Below are positions 52,890 to 62,080 of a stretch of 64,000 bases of DNA, one piece after another. A program made the position numbers and the translations under genes. Each line of letters starts with the position of its first letter. The stretch's first letter is position 1. Source of the stretch: Flavobacteriaceae bacterium (GTDB lineage Bacteria > Bacteroidota > Bacteroidia > Flavobacteriales > Flavobacteriaceae); assembly GCA_947478365.1 (NCBI GenBank), contig CANJWG010000002.1:1-64000 (forward strand), given 5' to 3'. The notes below the pieces were generated by a model. It worked only from the letters and a program-made list of their open reading frames with translations, did not search any database and had not been told where the DNA came from.

Positions 52890-53242
52890 TTTTACCAGTA
52901 AACGAATTATAAAATTGCAAGTTAGTAAAATTAGTAATTCAATCCTTTGCTTTTTGACTATTTACCAATCAAGGCTTTAACGTCTCTTCCGCTTTTTCAG
53001 ATAAACTATATGCCTAATTGGGAACTATAAAAGGCGAAAATTTATTTGTCAATATTTCTATAACACTTTTTTAGGTGTATTATAAAAAAGGATGTTGTAA
53101 TAAAAAAATTATTTTCTTTAGACAAATAAATCCATTCTTCTTTTATAGATTTATTAGTATAATAAAACTCAAACATTTTTTTTGCAAAATAGAATTCGAA
53201 GTATAGCCAAGAACGGATAAGTTATTCCCTATGTATAGAAGG
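52890..53242. other. 353-bp gap in the polysaccharide cluster
   Basis: There is no full gene here. It contains a 60-codon minus-strand fragment (53042-53221), described separately, and an A+T-rich stretch upstream of the initiating transferase. No clear TAnnTTTG box for the transferase was found. Confidence 0.45.
53042..53221 (-). pseudogene. Possible 3' remnant of a gene in the polysaccharide cluster
   Basis: A minus-strand frame free of stops from 53221 to the TAA at 53044-53042 reads LIRSWLYFEFYFAKKMFEFY then YTNKSIKEEWIYLSKENNFF and a short tail. The only ATG is at 53176, leaving 44 residues. Composition (aromatic, lysine-rich) is like the C-termini of the nearby glycosyltransferases, and it lies immediately past the Wzy-like stop on the same strand. 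It could equally be a real small protein or chance in A+T-rich DNA. Confidence 0.3.
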
Positions 53243-54565
53243 CTAATCTTCATCCATATATACTTTTAAGAGCGATAACGAATACACAAAAGCTGGTGCA
53301 GCAATTCGCATTGCTGAATGATTAATTGTTAGTGCCCAAAATAAAAGAAAACAAAACATATAAATATGTTGCTGATTATCAATGAATAAAAAAATTGGCG
53401 TGAAAAATACTATTAACAATGCTATTATACCCATAGTTCCATGTTCTGCAAAAGTCCTTGAAAATTCACTATGAGAAGCGATAAGTAATCCGCCTGATTT
53501 TTCTTGTCTTACTTCTAATGCTTTTCCAACACCAACACCAAAAACGGGATGATCAAGAAAATCATCAATTTCACTATTCCAAATATCTTCTCTTCCTGAA
53601 AATTTACTTTCTTTAAGTCTACCTGCTGCATCTTTATTTGCATATCGTTTATCTATTAATCCTCCTGTTTGATTAGAGGTATAAGCCCAAGTTGCTAAAA
53701 AAGCAATCGACATAAAAATCAGAAGACGATAAAGATTATATCTCCCATTGCTTTTTGTTTTTATAAATAAATAAAGTATTAAAATTATAATTATAATGAA
53801 ACCAGTTAGCATTCCACCTCTAGAAAATGTAACTAATCCTCGATACGTTATATTAAATAATATTACTAAATTTATTAAAAACATTAACTTGGTTTTCGAC
53901 TCTAAAATCAATCTTGAGAAAAAAACAAACATACCAATACCCATTAAAGTAGCTACCTGATTCGGTCCAAATCCACCAGATGTGGCAAAATTCGAACCTG
54001 TTCCTGTCAAAATTCCCTTTAAATCAGGAGTATACAAAATTAAATAGATTGTTGTAGAAAAAATAGGCAGTCCTATGCTTAACAATATGTTATTAAGTTG
54101 AGAAAATAAAATCTTCCTATTAAATGTATAAATTGAAGCAATTCCAAGGCAAACAGGTCCGGAAATGTTAAAAGCGATTTGTTTTCGAATATCAGTCCCA
54201 ATATTTAATGTCTCAGTAGCTATGATTACTCCTGGTAATAATAGTAGTAAATAAACCCAATATGGTATAGCATTGTTTGAAAACCCACTATAATACAATC
54301 CCAAAGCTAAAAAAATCATTACACCATATTTTGCAGATTCATAGAGTAAACTTCCTCCTGTCATCCTTAAAAAAACCTCACTCCCAACAATGTAAGCAGC
54401 AACATATAACGCTTCGTGACCACTATTTTGCGTTTTCAAAACATAATACAAACCAATAGCAGTAATACAAATAGCATATACTAATGATAATGGTCTAAAG
54501 AAAAATATTAATACAGCAATTACAATATGAAAGGTAATTAATAAAATGTATTTTTTTTCATTCAT
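53243..54565 (-). CDS. O-antigen polymerase/ligase-like membrane protein (Wzy/WaaL type)
   Basis: A 440-residue inner-membrane protein with about ten to twelve hydrophobic helices. It has the large periplasmic loop and motif typical of the O-antigen ligase family: YRGLVTFSRGGMLTGFIIII then, after a helix, KFSGREDIWNSEIDDFLDHP, GVGVGKALEVRQE and SHSEFSRTFAEHGTMGIIAL. It would polymerise or ligate repeat units on the periplasmic side. Polymerase and ligase cannot be told apart by sequence. Confidence 0.85.
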   Translation of the reverse strand: MNEKKYILLITFHIVIAVLIFFFRPLSLVYAICITAIGLYYVLKTQNSGHEALYVAAYIVGSEVFLRMTGGSLLYESAKYGVMIFLALGLYYSGFSNNAIPYWVYLLLLLPGVIIATETLNIGTDIRKQIAFNISGPVCLGIASIYTFNRKILFSQLNNILLSIGLPIFSTTIYLILYTPDLKGILTGTGSNFATSGGFGPNQVATLMGIGMFVFFSRLILESKTKLMFLINLVILFNITYRGLVTFSRGGMLTGFIIIIILILYLFIKTKSNGRYNLYRLLIFMSIAFLATWAYTSNQTGGLIDKRYANKDAAGRLKESKFSGREDIWNSEIDDFLDHPVFGVGVGKALEVRQEKSGGLLIASHSEFSRTFAEHGTMGIIALLIVFFTPIFLFIDNQQHIYMFCFLLFWALTINHSAMRIAAPAFVYSLSLLKVYMDED

Positions 54566-54568
54566 ACT

Positions 54569-55639
54569 TTACAAACTTAAAATCCAATTTAAATAGTTAG
54601 CAATAATAACCTTTTCTGAATGGTTATCAATAATAGTTTGATATAGAGCATTTCCCATTTGAGTTCGTAAATCTTCTTCTTGTATGTAATTTATTAACTT
54701 TTCATAAAATAAATCAATATCATTTGAATCTACTAGAAAACCTTCAATTCCGTCTTTAACAATAAATGGAATTTCGCCCACTTTTGTCAAAACTACAGGT
54801 TTTTTCATCAATCCATATTCTATCACTGAAACTGGCAACCCTTCGGATATTGATGTCAAAATAGCAATATCTGATTGTTTTAAGATATGAAAAACATCAT
54901 TTTTTGACCCATAAATGAAAACTGAGTCATTTAAATTATAGTCCCTTATTTGTGCTTTTAATTGATTAGAGTAATCGTCAAGAAAATCTTTACCTATTAA
55001 ATGAAACGACCAATCGGGATACTTTTTAAAAATTTTATTAGCTATTTCAACAAGAAAACTGTGGTTTTTAGGATACTTCAAATTAGCAATACAAACTATC
55101 TTTTTGCCTTCAAAACCTTTTAAAATCGTGCATGGATCCTCTATTTTATTGGATGTAAAATTATTTAATAATATAATATTATTACATCTCAAGTTTAATT
55201 TACACCATTCTTCCAATGATTTATTTACAACAACAATTCCTTTGAAAAAATAGGAACAAAACAATAACAAAGTATTTTTATTAATATCTTCTGTATGACG
55301 AGAGCCAAAATGTTCATGCCACACTATTTTAACTTTTGGGTAAACAAACTTAACTAATATTGCTATAAAATAAGAAGTGCCATGGGCTTGAATAAAATCA
55401 ATATTGTTTTCTTTACAATATTTTTTTAATCTTAAAACTGCACCAAAATCAATAATTCTTTTTCTATTTAAAAAAAGATAAGATACTTTTTCATCCAATT
55501 CAATTTTTAAATTTCCTTCAGCTCTAGTAGCAACCAATCCTGAAAATTCAATTTTAGTTAGTAGTGCATTTGCATAATTAACAGCCATTTTTTCGGCACC
55601 TCCAAGATCTAATGAATCTATAACTTGAACTATTCTCAT
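54569..55639 (-). CDS. Glycosyltransferase family 4
   Basis: A 356-residue GT-B enzyme. The N-terminal VIDSLDLGGAEKMAVNYANAL (about 4-24) is a typical GT4 nucleotide-sugar-side start. The C-terminal domain has KIVCIANLKYPKNHSFLVEI, FIYGSKNDVFHILKQSDIAI then LTSISEGLPVSVIEYG, the E-x7-E region. Donor and linkage are unknown. Its ATG overlaps the next gene's 3' end by four bases (55636-55639). Confidence 0.9.
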   Translation of the reverse strand: MRIVQVIDSLDLGGAEKMAVNYANALLTKIEFSGLVATRAEGNLKIELDEKVSYLFLNRKRIIDFGAVLRLKKYCKENNIDFIQAHGTSYFIAILVKFVYPKVKIVWHEHFGSRHTEDINKNTLLLFCSYFFKGIVVVNKSLEEWCKLNLRCNNIILLNNFTSNKIEDPCTILKGFEGKKIVCIANLKYPKNHSFLVEIANKIFKKYPDWSFHLIGKDFLDDYSNQLKAQIRDYNLNDSVFIYGSKNDVFHILKQSDIAILTSISEGLPVSVIEYGLMKKPVVLTKVGEIPFIVKDGIEGFLVDSNDIDLFYEKLINYIQEEDLRTQMGNALYQTIIDNHSEKVIIANYLNWILSL

Positions 55640-56754
55640 GATTTTAAAAGTAGCTTAATTTCCTCTTCAAAAACATCCATAGTAAATTGTCTTGACCATT
55701 GAACTGATTTAATTACTTTATCCTGATACAAATTATTGTTTTTTAGAATTGATTCGATGCTTTGAACATCCTGATTTAATATTAAATCAAGCAGCAATCC
55801 TCTTTTGCCATTTTCAAGCATATTTGGAACACATGAAACCTTGGTGGCTATGGGTAAACAACCCCAAAACATTCCTTCGGCAACAACCTTTGGCCAACCT
55901 TCACTCAACGAAGGTAAAATTACAAAATGATTTTCACAGTATGCCTTTTTAATCGTTTCTTGATTTTGATTTCCTTTAAGAAAAATAAAATTATCTAGTT
56001 TATTTTCCGAAATGTAATTCTCAATAATGGTTCGTTCCTTTCCTTCACCATATAACGTTAATTGAACATTATTTGCGTTCTTATGCAATTGTTCAATTAA
56101 ATGAATAGCGTACAAAGGTTGCTTACCATTAGAAAGAGTTCCGACAAAAACAAATGATATTTTACCATTTAAATTTTTTGGTAATACTTCTACTTTATCT
56201 TTTTCAAAATAACTAGCTGTAAAAAAAGGTTTGATGTTTTTGGTGCTATTTTTCCATTCTCCATAGACCAAAACCTGCATGTTTTTAGTTAAAAAGGTAT
56301 TACTCAAAATCCATTTTTGCAAACGATAACTTAATGGTTGTTTGACATTTACGTCCCAGTTTCCTGCATACTTAGCGGATTTTATTTTTTTTGGAAATAG
56401 AATTTGAATAAAACAAGCCAAAAGCCCTATATTTCCAGGGCATCTTAAATGAATAGTGTCTGATTTTTTAATGTTTTTATACAATAAAATGCAATCTTTA
56501 ACTAGTATAGGGAGGGCTTTGAAAGCATTTCCAATTGTAGTAAAATTAAATTCCTGTAAGTAATAAATCGCATCAATTTTAAAGGGAATTTTAGTTATTA
56601 ACAAAGTACCTTCCGTTTTCCAATAGGGGCAACAAAAAAGAAGTTCCTCTACATTTTTTCGCCAAATTTCCATTTCTTTCACATAAGGACTGTAGGCATA
56701 AATACCATCGGTTTTAGTAATAAAAGGAGCTGATGAAATTACCAATAGTTTCAT
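55636..56754 (-). CDS. Glycosyltransferase family 4
   Basis: A 372-residue GT-B enzyme. The C-terminal domain shows ISFVFVGTLSNGKQPLYAI, LTLYGEGKERTIIENYI, FLKGNQNQETIKKAYCENHF and LPSLSEGWPKVVAEGMFWG, with the E-x7-E acceptor glutamates. The N-terminal domain is less conserved, as usual. It has overlapping neighbours on both sides and belongs to the cluster operon. Acceptor unknown. Confidence 0.88.
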   Translation of the reverse strand: MKLLVISSAPFITKTDGIYAYSPYVKEMEIWRKNVEELLFCCPYWKTEGTLLITKIPFKIDAIYYLQEFNFTTIGNAFKALPILVKDCILLYKNIKKSDTIHLRCPGNIGLLACFIQILFPKKIKSAKYAGNWDVNVKQPLSYRLQKWILSNTFLTKNMQVLVYGEWKNSTKNIKPFFTASYFEKDKVEVLPKNLNGKISFVFVGTLSNGKQPLYAIHLIEQLHKNANNVQLTLYGEGKERTIIENYISENKLDNFIFLKGNQNQETIKKAYCENHFVILPSLSEGWPKVVAEGMFWGCLPIATKVSCVPNMLENGKRGLLLDLILNQDVQSIESILKNNNLYQDKVIKSVQWSRQFTMDVFEEEIKLLLKS

Positions 56755-57308
56755 TATATATATCCTTTTGATGAATTGTGAGAAATGATTTTAGCTGGAA
56801 CTCCAAGTAAAACGGAGTTTTCTGGAGCATCAATAGTAACTAAGGAACAAGCACCTATTAAAACATTATCTCCAATTGTGATTTTTCCCACTACAACTGA
56901 ATTTGCACCAATATAAATATTATTTCCTAAAACGGGAACACCGCGTTTATCGTCTTGTCCAGAAACTCCTATAGTAACCCCTTGAGAAATATTACAATTT
57001 GTTCCTAGTATGGCATTAGAGTTTAAAAAAATACCTCCAAAATGACCTATATAAAATGAAGATCCAATTTGAGCCGATGCAGGAATCGAAATTCCTGTAG
57101 TAATTTCAATAACTTTTCGCCAAATATACATTACACCCATAAATAAAAAACGAAAAGGCTGAATCCTTAAATTTACATGAATAAAATGAGCAATTCTATA
57201 TTGAAAAGTTGCCCAAAATCCTTGGGTGAAAAATAAAATTACAAAAAAATTACTACCGTATTTTTTATATTTCTGATAATCAGAATAGATTAAATGAAAT
57301 GTAGTCAT
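56754..57308 (-). CDS. Serine-acetyltransferase-like hexapeptide acyltransferase
   Basis: A 184-residue left-handed beta-helix acyltransferase when started at MTTFHLIYSDYQKYKKY (57308). An upstream ATG at 57377 would lie inside the previous gene. Repeats of the [LIV]-G-x4 type are visible: GIFLNSNAILGTNCNIS, GVTIGVSG, NIYIGANSVVVGKITIGDN and VLIGACSLVTIDAP, as in CysE/WcaF-type enzymes. In a polysaccharide cluster it probably O- or N-acetylates a sugar. It is one base after the upstream GT4 stop. Confidence 0.88.
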   Translation of the reverse strand: MTTFHLIYSDYQKYKKYGSNFFVILFFTQGFWATFQYRIAHFIHVNLRIQPFRFLFMGVMYIWRKVIEITTGISIPASAQIGSSFYIGHFGGIFLNSNAILGTNCNISQGVTIGVSGQDDKRGVPVLGNNIYIGANSVVVGKITIGDNVLIGACSLVTIDAPENSVLLGVPAKIISHNSSKGYI

Positions 57309-57309
57309 A

Positions 57310-58455
57310 TTATTTTTCTGAAATTGATGTATAAAACTCAATATTTTTTTTACATAAAACCGTAACGTCAAACTCATTTATCACTCTTTTTCGAGCTTCG
57401 ATTCCCATTTTGATGGCTTGGTCATAATTTTCAAAAATATATTTTATTTTGTTGGCTATCGCTTTTGGATCGTGAGGATTTACCAAAAAACCTGTAATTC
57501 CATCTTGTACCGCTTCCGGTCCTGGACCAGTAGTACTTCCTAAAAAAACTTTCCCCATAGCAAGAGCCTCTAACCAAGCAAGTGGCATTGCTTCCATATG
57601 ACTTGGATAACAACAAATTTGGGCTTTTTCTATTAAACTAGGAATTTGAAAATTAGGAATGCTACCTAAGAATGTTATGTGTTTTTTTATTTTTTCGGTA
57701 ATTTCTTTTTCTAGAATTGGAAGATATGGTGTTTTGGTTCCGGGAATATTTCCGTTTCTTCCAGCAATTTTCAATTGAATATCGGGATAATCATCAACCA
57801 AATATCCTAAAGATTGAACCAATTGACGAATTCCTTTTTTCTCAATTATCGTTCCCACAAACAACAAAGTATGCTTTTCTATTTTATTACTATCCGATTG
57901 ATAAAAACGAATAGTATCAATTGGATTATAAATAACGGTGACTTTTTTTTTCTTTAAATCAATTATTTTTTTTGTAGATTCAGTAACATATTCCGAAACG
58001 GCTAGAATAGCATCAGCATTTTTAAAGGATCTCTTTTCCTGCCAAACTTTCTTCCATTCTGTTGGTCTGTTTTCTGCTTCTGAAAAAAAATGATGACCTC
58101 CATGAAGTCTAATTATGTACTTAATTTTATTTATGTTATTTATAAATGCCAAACCTAACTCTGATGTTTCTATAATATCAATAGGTTCTCTTTTGTGTAT
58201 TTCTCTAATTTTAGATTGAATTGCATTAGAATTAAAATACCATATTAAACCCTTAATATTACTTTTTTTAAGCCTATATATATTTACACCATCTTCTATA
58301 AGTTCCTCATAATTTGGCGTGTAATTTATTCCAATTACAGTTACCTTAATGTTGTTTTTTACCAATTCTTGCGAAATTGTTTTTACAAAACTACCGATTC
58401 CTCCATGCGCAAAGCCTGTTTTCGGGTACTCGTTTGTTAGGAAACAAATATGCAT
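57310..58455 (-). CDS. Glycosyltransferase family 4
   Basis: A 381-residue GT-B enzyme. The N-terminal MHICFLTNEYPKTGFAHGGI (GT4 start with GG loop) and RLHGGHHFF are followed by the C-terminal HTLLFVGTIIEKKGIRQLVQ, ISFLGS-like HITFLGSIPNFQIPSLIEKA, CCYPSHMEAMPLAWLEALAM and GSTTGPGPEAVQDG. The E-x7-E motif is in MEAMPLAWLEAL. Donor unknown. It lies directly between the unknown GT-B-like gene and the acetyltransferase in the same operon. Confidence 0.92.
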   Translation of the reverse strand: MHICFLTNEYPKTGFAHGGIGSFVKTISQELVKNNIKVTVIGINYTPNYEELIEDGVNIYRLKKSNIKGLIWYFNSNAIQSKIREIHKREPIDIIETSELGLAFINNINKIKYIIRLHGGHHFFSEAENRPTEWKKVWQEKRSFKNADAILAVSEYVTESTKKIIDLKKKKVTVIYNPIDTIRFYQSDSNKIEKHTLLFVGTIIEKKGIRQLVQSLGYLVDDYPDIQLKIAGRNGNIPGTKTPYLPILEKEITEKIKKHITFLGSIPNFQIPSLIEKAQICCYPSHMEAMPLAWLEALAMGKVFLGSTTGPGPEAVQDGITGFLVNPHDPKAIANKIKYIFENYDQAIKMGIEARKRVINEFDVTVLCKKNIEFYTSISEK

Positions 58456-58459
58456 GTTA

Positions 58460-59842
58460 CTACTTTTTAATCTGTTCTAAAATATTTTTTGATGCATTTT
58501 GATAATCCCCTAAGATAGTTTCTTTCCAAATATCCATATGTTTGTTATCCATAAGAGATAGTGATTTTTCTATTTTGATTACTATTTCTTGTTTGTTATT
58601 TAGCCAATATACTGCACTCTTATTGGGCATACTTTTAAAATGTTGAAATTGATAAATTGTATTAGTTGACCAATTAGAAACTTCTTTTTCTATTTGATCA
58701 TAATTTATAAAAATACAAGGTTTGTTAAACATTGCAAAATCAAAAGCCATAGTAGAACCCACATTAACAACAACATCAGAATAATAGGCTGTTGTGACTA
58801 ATAATTTTATATCATCAATGGTTGGATAAATAGTTGTCCAGGTTTTGATATTGTTAAAGTTCCATAACGGAGGCGCTTTTTTAATTAAATCTGGATATTT
58901 ATTTAATACATTATTAAATCTACCCGACATGTCTACAGGACATCTTCTTAATAAAATTTGATATTTATCATTACAATTTGATTTAATTATAGCAGAAGCA
59001 ATGTCTTCTAAATATTTTGGATCATCGGGAGATGTTCTCTCATCATCACCTGAAAAACAGATTATTTTTTTAGTTAAATCAAGACTATAGTTTCTATAAA
59101 ATGTTTCTTTATCAATAATATTGTCTTTATTCATGTAACATTCAAATTGTGGAGTTCCAGTTACAATCACAGTATCTTGATGAATTTCCGGATAATACAG
59201 TTTCATTTCTTGTTTCATGTAATCAGACCATACTAAATACTTGTCAGCACGAAGTGCTAGTCGAGCTTTAGGTAAATTATCCCATGAATAAATAACCGTT
59301 GTAGTTGGTATTTTTAAATCCAAAGCAACTGCAAAAATAGTAGCCATTTTTAAACCTCTCTGATGCAAACAAAAAACACCTTGTAAATTTTGTTTTTCAA
59401 GAATAGACTTAATTTCAATATAAAATATATTTTTACGAATAGCTTTCTGATATTTAATTTCTAGATTTAGAATCGTACCATAATTTTGATTGAACTTAGA
59501 TAATATCTCGATTGCTTTATAAAAAAACTTTTTAAAAAATGATTTTTGATTCCAATTCCAATTGGTCAAAATTGTCTTGTTTTTTGTGATTTCTGAATTG
59601 TATTTTAGTCTTTTTAAACAAATTAATTCTCTCAAAAATTTCTCTTCGATAGTTTCTTTGAATTTTGGAATAGTAATTTCGTCTGAAAATGAGGTCGTCT
59701 TTTTAATATCATTTATAGTTTGATAATCAAAATTATGAAACAAGACCAATTCACAACTTGTATTTTTGAATACATTAGAATATAAATAATTTCTAATACC
59801 AACTCCATCTGGAAAAATTAAGAGTAACTTATTGTTTTGCAT
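58460..59842 (-). CDS. GT-B-like surface-carbohydrate protein of uncertain family
   Basis: A 460-residue protein that I do not place in a named family. The N-terminal half has LLLIFPDGVGIRNYLYSNVF and CLHQRGLKMATIFAVALDLK then TTVIYSWDNLPKARLALRAD (about 175-215). The C-terminal half resembles the donor-binding part of GT-B and CDP-glycerophosphotransferase proteins: VIVTGTPQFECY, ICFSGDDERTSP, DVVVNVGSTMAFDFAMFNKP and CIFINYDQ. No membrane segment. By context it is a transferase in repeat-unit assembly; sugar or polyol phosphate is an open question. Confidence 0.65.
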   Translation of the reverse strand: MQNNKLLLIFPDGVGIRNYLYSNVFKNTSCELVLFHNFDYQTINDIKKTTSFSDEITIPKFKETIEEKFLRELICLKRLKYNSEITKNKTILTNWNWNQKSFFKKFFYKAIEILSKFNQNYGTILNLEIKYQKAIRKNIFYIEIKSILEKQNLQGVFCLHQRGLKMATIFAVALDLKIPTTTVIYSWDNLPKARLALRADKYLVWSDYMKQEMKLYYPEIHQDTVIVTGTPQFECYMNKDNIIDKETFYRNYSLDLTKKIICFSGDDERTSPDDPKYLEDIASAIIKSNCNDKYQILLRRCPVDMSGRFNNVLNKYPDLIKKAPPLWNFNNIKTWTTIYPTIDDIKLLVTTAYYSDVVVNVGSTMAFDFAMFNKPCIFINYDQIEKEVSNWSTNTIYQFQHFKSMPNKSAVYWLNNKQEIVIKIEKSLSLMDNKHMDIWKETILGDYQNASKNILEQIKK

Positions 59843-60963
59843 TATAAATCTCTAAATTGTTTTTGATGATTAATATCCCAAATATTAGAATTTTTTAAAG
59901 ATTCTAGAAATAATTGAGCACTATTCCCTTCTCCAAAATCAGAGTTTGAATTTTGAATTTTATGGGAATCAATACTATTTAATGCTTTTAAAATACTTTC
60001 TTCAGAATAGTCTACATTGATAATGTCTGCATGAAGGGTTCTATTTTTCTGGCGAGTACCTATATTTATTATTGGAATTCCATAATAGGGAGCTTCACGT
60101 ATTCCTGCACTACTGTTACCAATAATGAATTTGGCATTTTTTAGTAAAACCAAAAAATATTCAAAACGCAATGAAGGAAAAATTCTAAAACGAGAATGCT
60201 CTTTAAGATTCATATATTCATTAATAATAAACTTACTTCCCAAGTCATTGTTAGGATAAATAACTACATAATTGTGAGTATCTTTCTGCAAAGCAGCAAC
60301 AAAATTATTAGCATATTGCCTCATATAATTTGCTTCAGTTGTAACAGGATGAAAAATTACAATACCAAATTGATCAAAAGGAATTTGATAATAAGTTTTC
60401 ACAACTTTATTTGTTGGCAAACCACTAGAAAACATAATATCAATATCGGGTGAACCAATTGTAAAAATGGATGATTTTATTTCTCCCATTTGCAGTAATC
60501 TTTTCGCAGCTTCATCATTTGAAACAAAATGAATATGACTTAATTTAGTCACGCTATGTCGAATTAGTTCGTCTACTGTTCCTGATAATTCACCGCCTTC
60601 AATATGTGCAACGAGAATATTATTAAGAGAACCTACAATTGCAGCTGCTAAAGTTTCTACTCTATCGCCATGAATCACAATCAAATCCGGGCTTACTTTT
60701 TTGCAATAACTTGAAAAACCCTCTATCGTTTTTGCTAATGTCAAATCCATGGTAGTTTCATGCGTATGATTTTCAAAAGTGTAGACATTTTTGAAATTAC
60801 AGCGTTCGATTTCTATTAGTGTATATCCATATTCTTTTTGCAGATGCATACCAGTGACAAAAACAAATACTTCAAAATCCTGATGCAAATCAAGAATTGA
60901 AATCAGTGATTTAATTTTGCCAAAATCAGCACGTGTGCCAGTAAGAAAAAGGATTTTTTTCAT
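59842..60963 (-). CDS. neuC: UDP-GlcNAc 2-epimerase, hydrolysing (NeuC/LegG-like)
   Basis: A 373-residue GT-B-fold epimerase. It starts MKKILFLTGTRADFGKIKSL, with DLIVIHGDRVETLAAAIVGS (about 94-113), AHIEGGELSGTVDELIRHSV then TKLSHIHFVSN, and GNSSAGIREAPYYGIPIINI near 290. In the hydrolysing subfamily it releases UDP and yields ManNAc (or the diacetyl form for legionaminic acid). With neuB at the window end it points to a nonulosonic acid. Its ATG is 5 bases after the acyltransferase stop. Confidence 0.87.
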   Translation of the reverse strand: MKKILFLTGTRADFGKIKSLISILDLHQDFEVFVFVTGMHLQKEYGYTLIEIERCNFKNVYTFENHTHETTMDLTLAKTIEGFSSYCKKVSPDLIVIHGDRVETLAAAIVGSLNNILVAHIEGGELSGTVDELIRHSVTKLSHIHFVSNDEAAKRLLQMGEIKSSIFTIGSPDIDIMFSSGLPTNKVVKTYYQIPFDQFGIVIFHPVTTEANYMRQYANNFVAALQKDTHNYVVIYPNNDLGSKFIINEYMNLKEHSRFRIFPSLRFEYFLVLLKNAKFIIGNSSAGIREAPYYGIPIINIGTRQKNRTLHADIINVDYSEESILKALNSIDSHKIQNSNSDFGEGNSAQLFLESLKNSNIWDINHQKQFRDL

Positions 60964-60968
60964 AATTT

Positions 60969-62072
60969 TTATGCAATACGACTTGGATAATATTTATCTC
61001 TAATAGTAAGAAAATATTTTTCAATATAATTGGTCATTAAAATGCCTGAAAAAATACTTAATAATGAAGTTACGATAAACATTAAATAATGATTCAGCTC
61101 TAAATGTAAATAATTTTTTAACGAACGATTTATAAAAGTATGAATAATATAAATTGAATAAGACGAATATCCTACTTTAGAAATAAAGGTCACTAAATAG
61201 GAAGAAAAACATCTATTTAATATTTTATTAATATCATTCTCAAGTAGAAAATAAATCAATACAATACTAAATGAAATATATAATAATGAAAAACCAAGAG
61301 TCTTAATAAAGAACGATTGTAATGGATCAGTTAACGGAGTAAAAGAGACACATAAAATGGCTAAGACTATTAATATGATTTTATTAGAGAAGTATAAGTG
61401 TTTTAAAAAATTGATTTTAAAATAATATAAATAAGAAATTAAAACTCCAGCAATAAGTGAATCAACCCTTAAATGAGTCATTGTAAAATTTTTTATAAAA
61501 TTTTCAGGATAAAAAACATTATTATATACTCTTAATAAAAATACAATCAACATTATTGACAATATAATAACTTCAAATTTATTAATTCTTTTAGCATTTT
61601 CTTGAACTTCTAATTTGACAAAATTAAACTTCAAACTTAACCAAAGTAATAGAGCAAAACCAAAGTAAAAATGTTCTTCAACAGCTAATGACCAACTTGC
61701 TGCATAAGCATAACCCCAGCCATTAACATAATTTTGAATAAAAAACATATCTGAAAGAAATCCTTTCCATTCAAATCTATGTTCACTAAACATAAAAAAT
61801 AAATATAATAGGTAGAATAAAAAATAAATGGGATAAATTTTAAAACCTCTTCTGATTAAAAATAATTTTGGCATTATATCTCCAAATTTTATATACTCCT
61901 TAAACAGTAATCCAGACACTAAAAAACCACTTAAAACAAAAAACAAATCAACACCAATCCATCCCATTCTTGACGTAAATGTAAATAGATATTGGTGCCT
62001 TAACAAGACAAGAAGAATCGCTATTCCTCTCAAAAAATCAATTTCTCTTAAACGTTTATTTTTTAGAGTCAT
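60969..62072 (-). CDS. Membrane acyltransferase (OafA/YrhL, acyltransferase 3 family)
   Basis: A 367-residue membrane protein with about ten helices. The N-terminal LREIDFLRGIAILLVLLRHQ (with the conserved Arg and His), GWIGVDLFFVLSGFLVSGLLF and WSLAVEEHFYFGFALLLWL are the hallmark motifs of acyltransferase 3. It would add an acyl, often acetyl, group to the polysaccharide on the periplasmic side. It is within the operon between FkbM and neuC. Confidence 0.93.
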   Translation of the reverse strand: MTLKNKRLREIDFLRGIAILLVLLRHQYLFTFTSRMGWIGVDLFFVLSGFLVSGLLFKEYIKFGDIMPKLFLIRRGFKIYPIYFLFYLLYLFFMFSEHRFEWKGFLSDMFFIQNYVNGWGYAYAASWSLAVEEHFYFGFALLLWLSLKFNFVKLEVQENAKRINKFEVIILSIMLIVFLLRVYNNVFYPENFIKNFTMTHLRVDSLIAGVLISYLYYFKINFLKHLYFSNKIILIVLAILCVSFTPLTDPLQSFFIKTLGFSLLYISFSIVLIYFLLENDINKILNRCFSSYLVTFISKVGYSSYSIYIIHTFINRSLKNYLHLELNHYLMFIVTSLLSIFSGILMTNYIEKYFLTIRDKYYPSRIA

Positions 62073-62080
62073 TATTTAAT

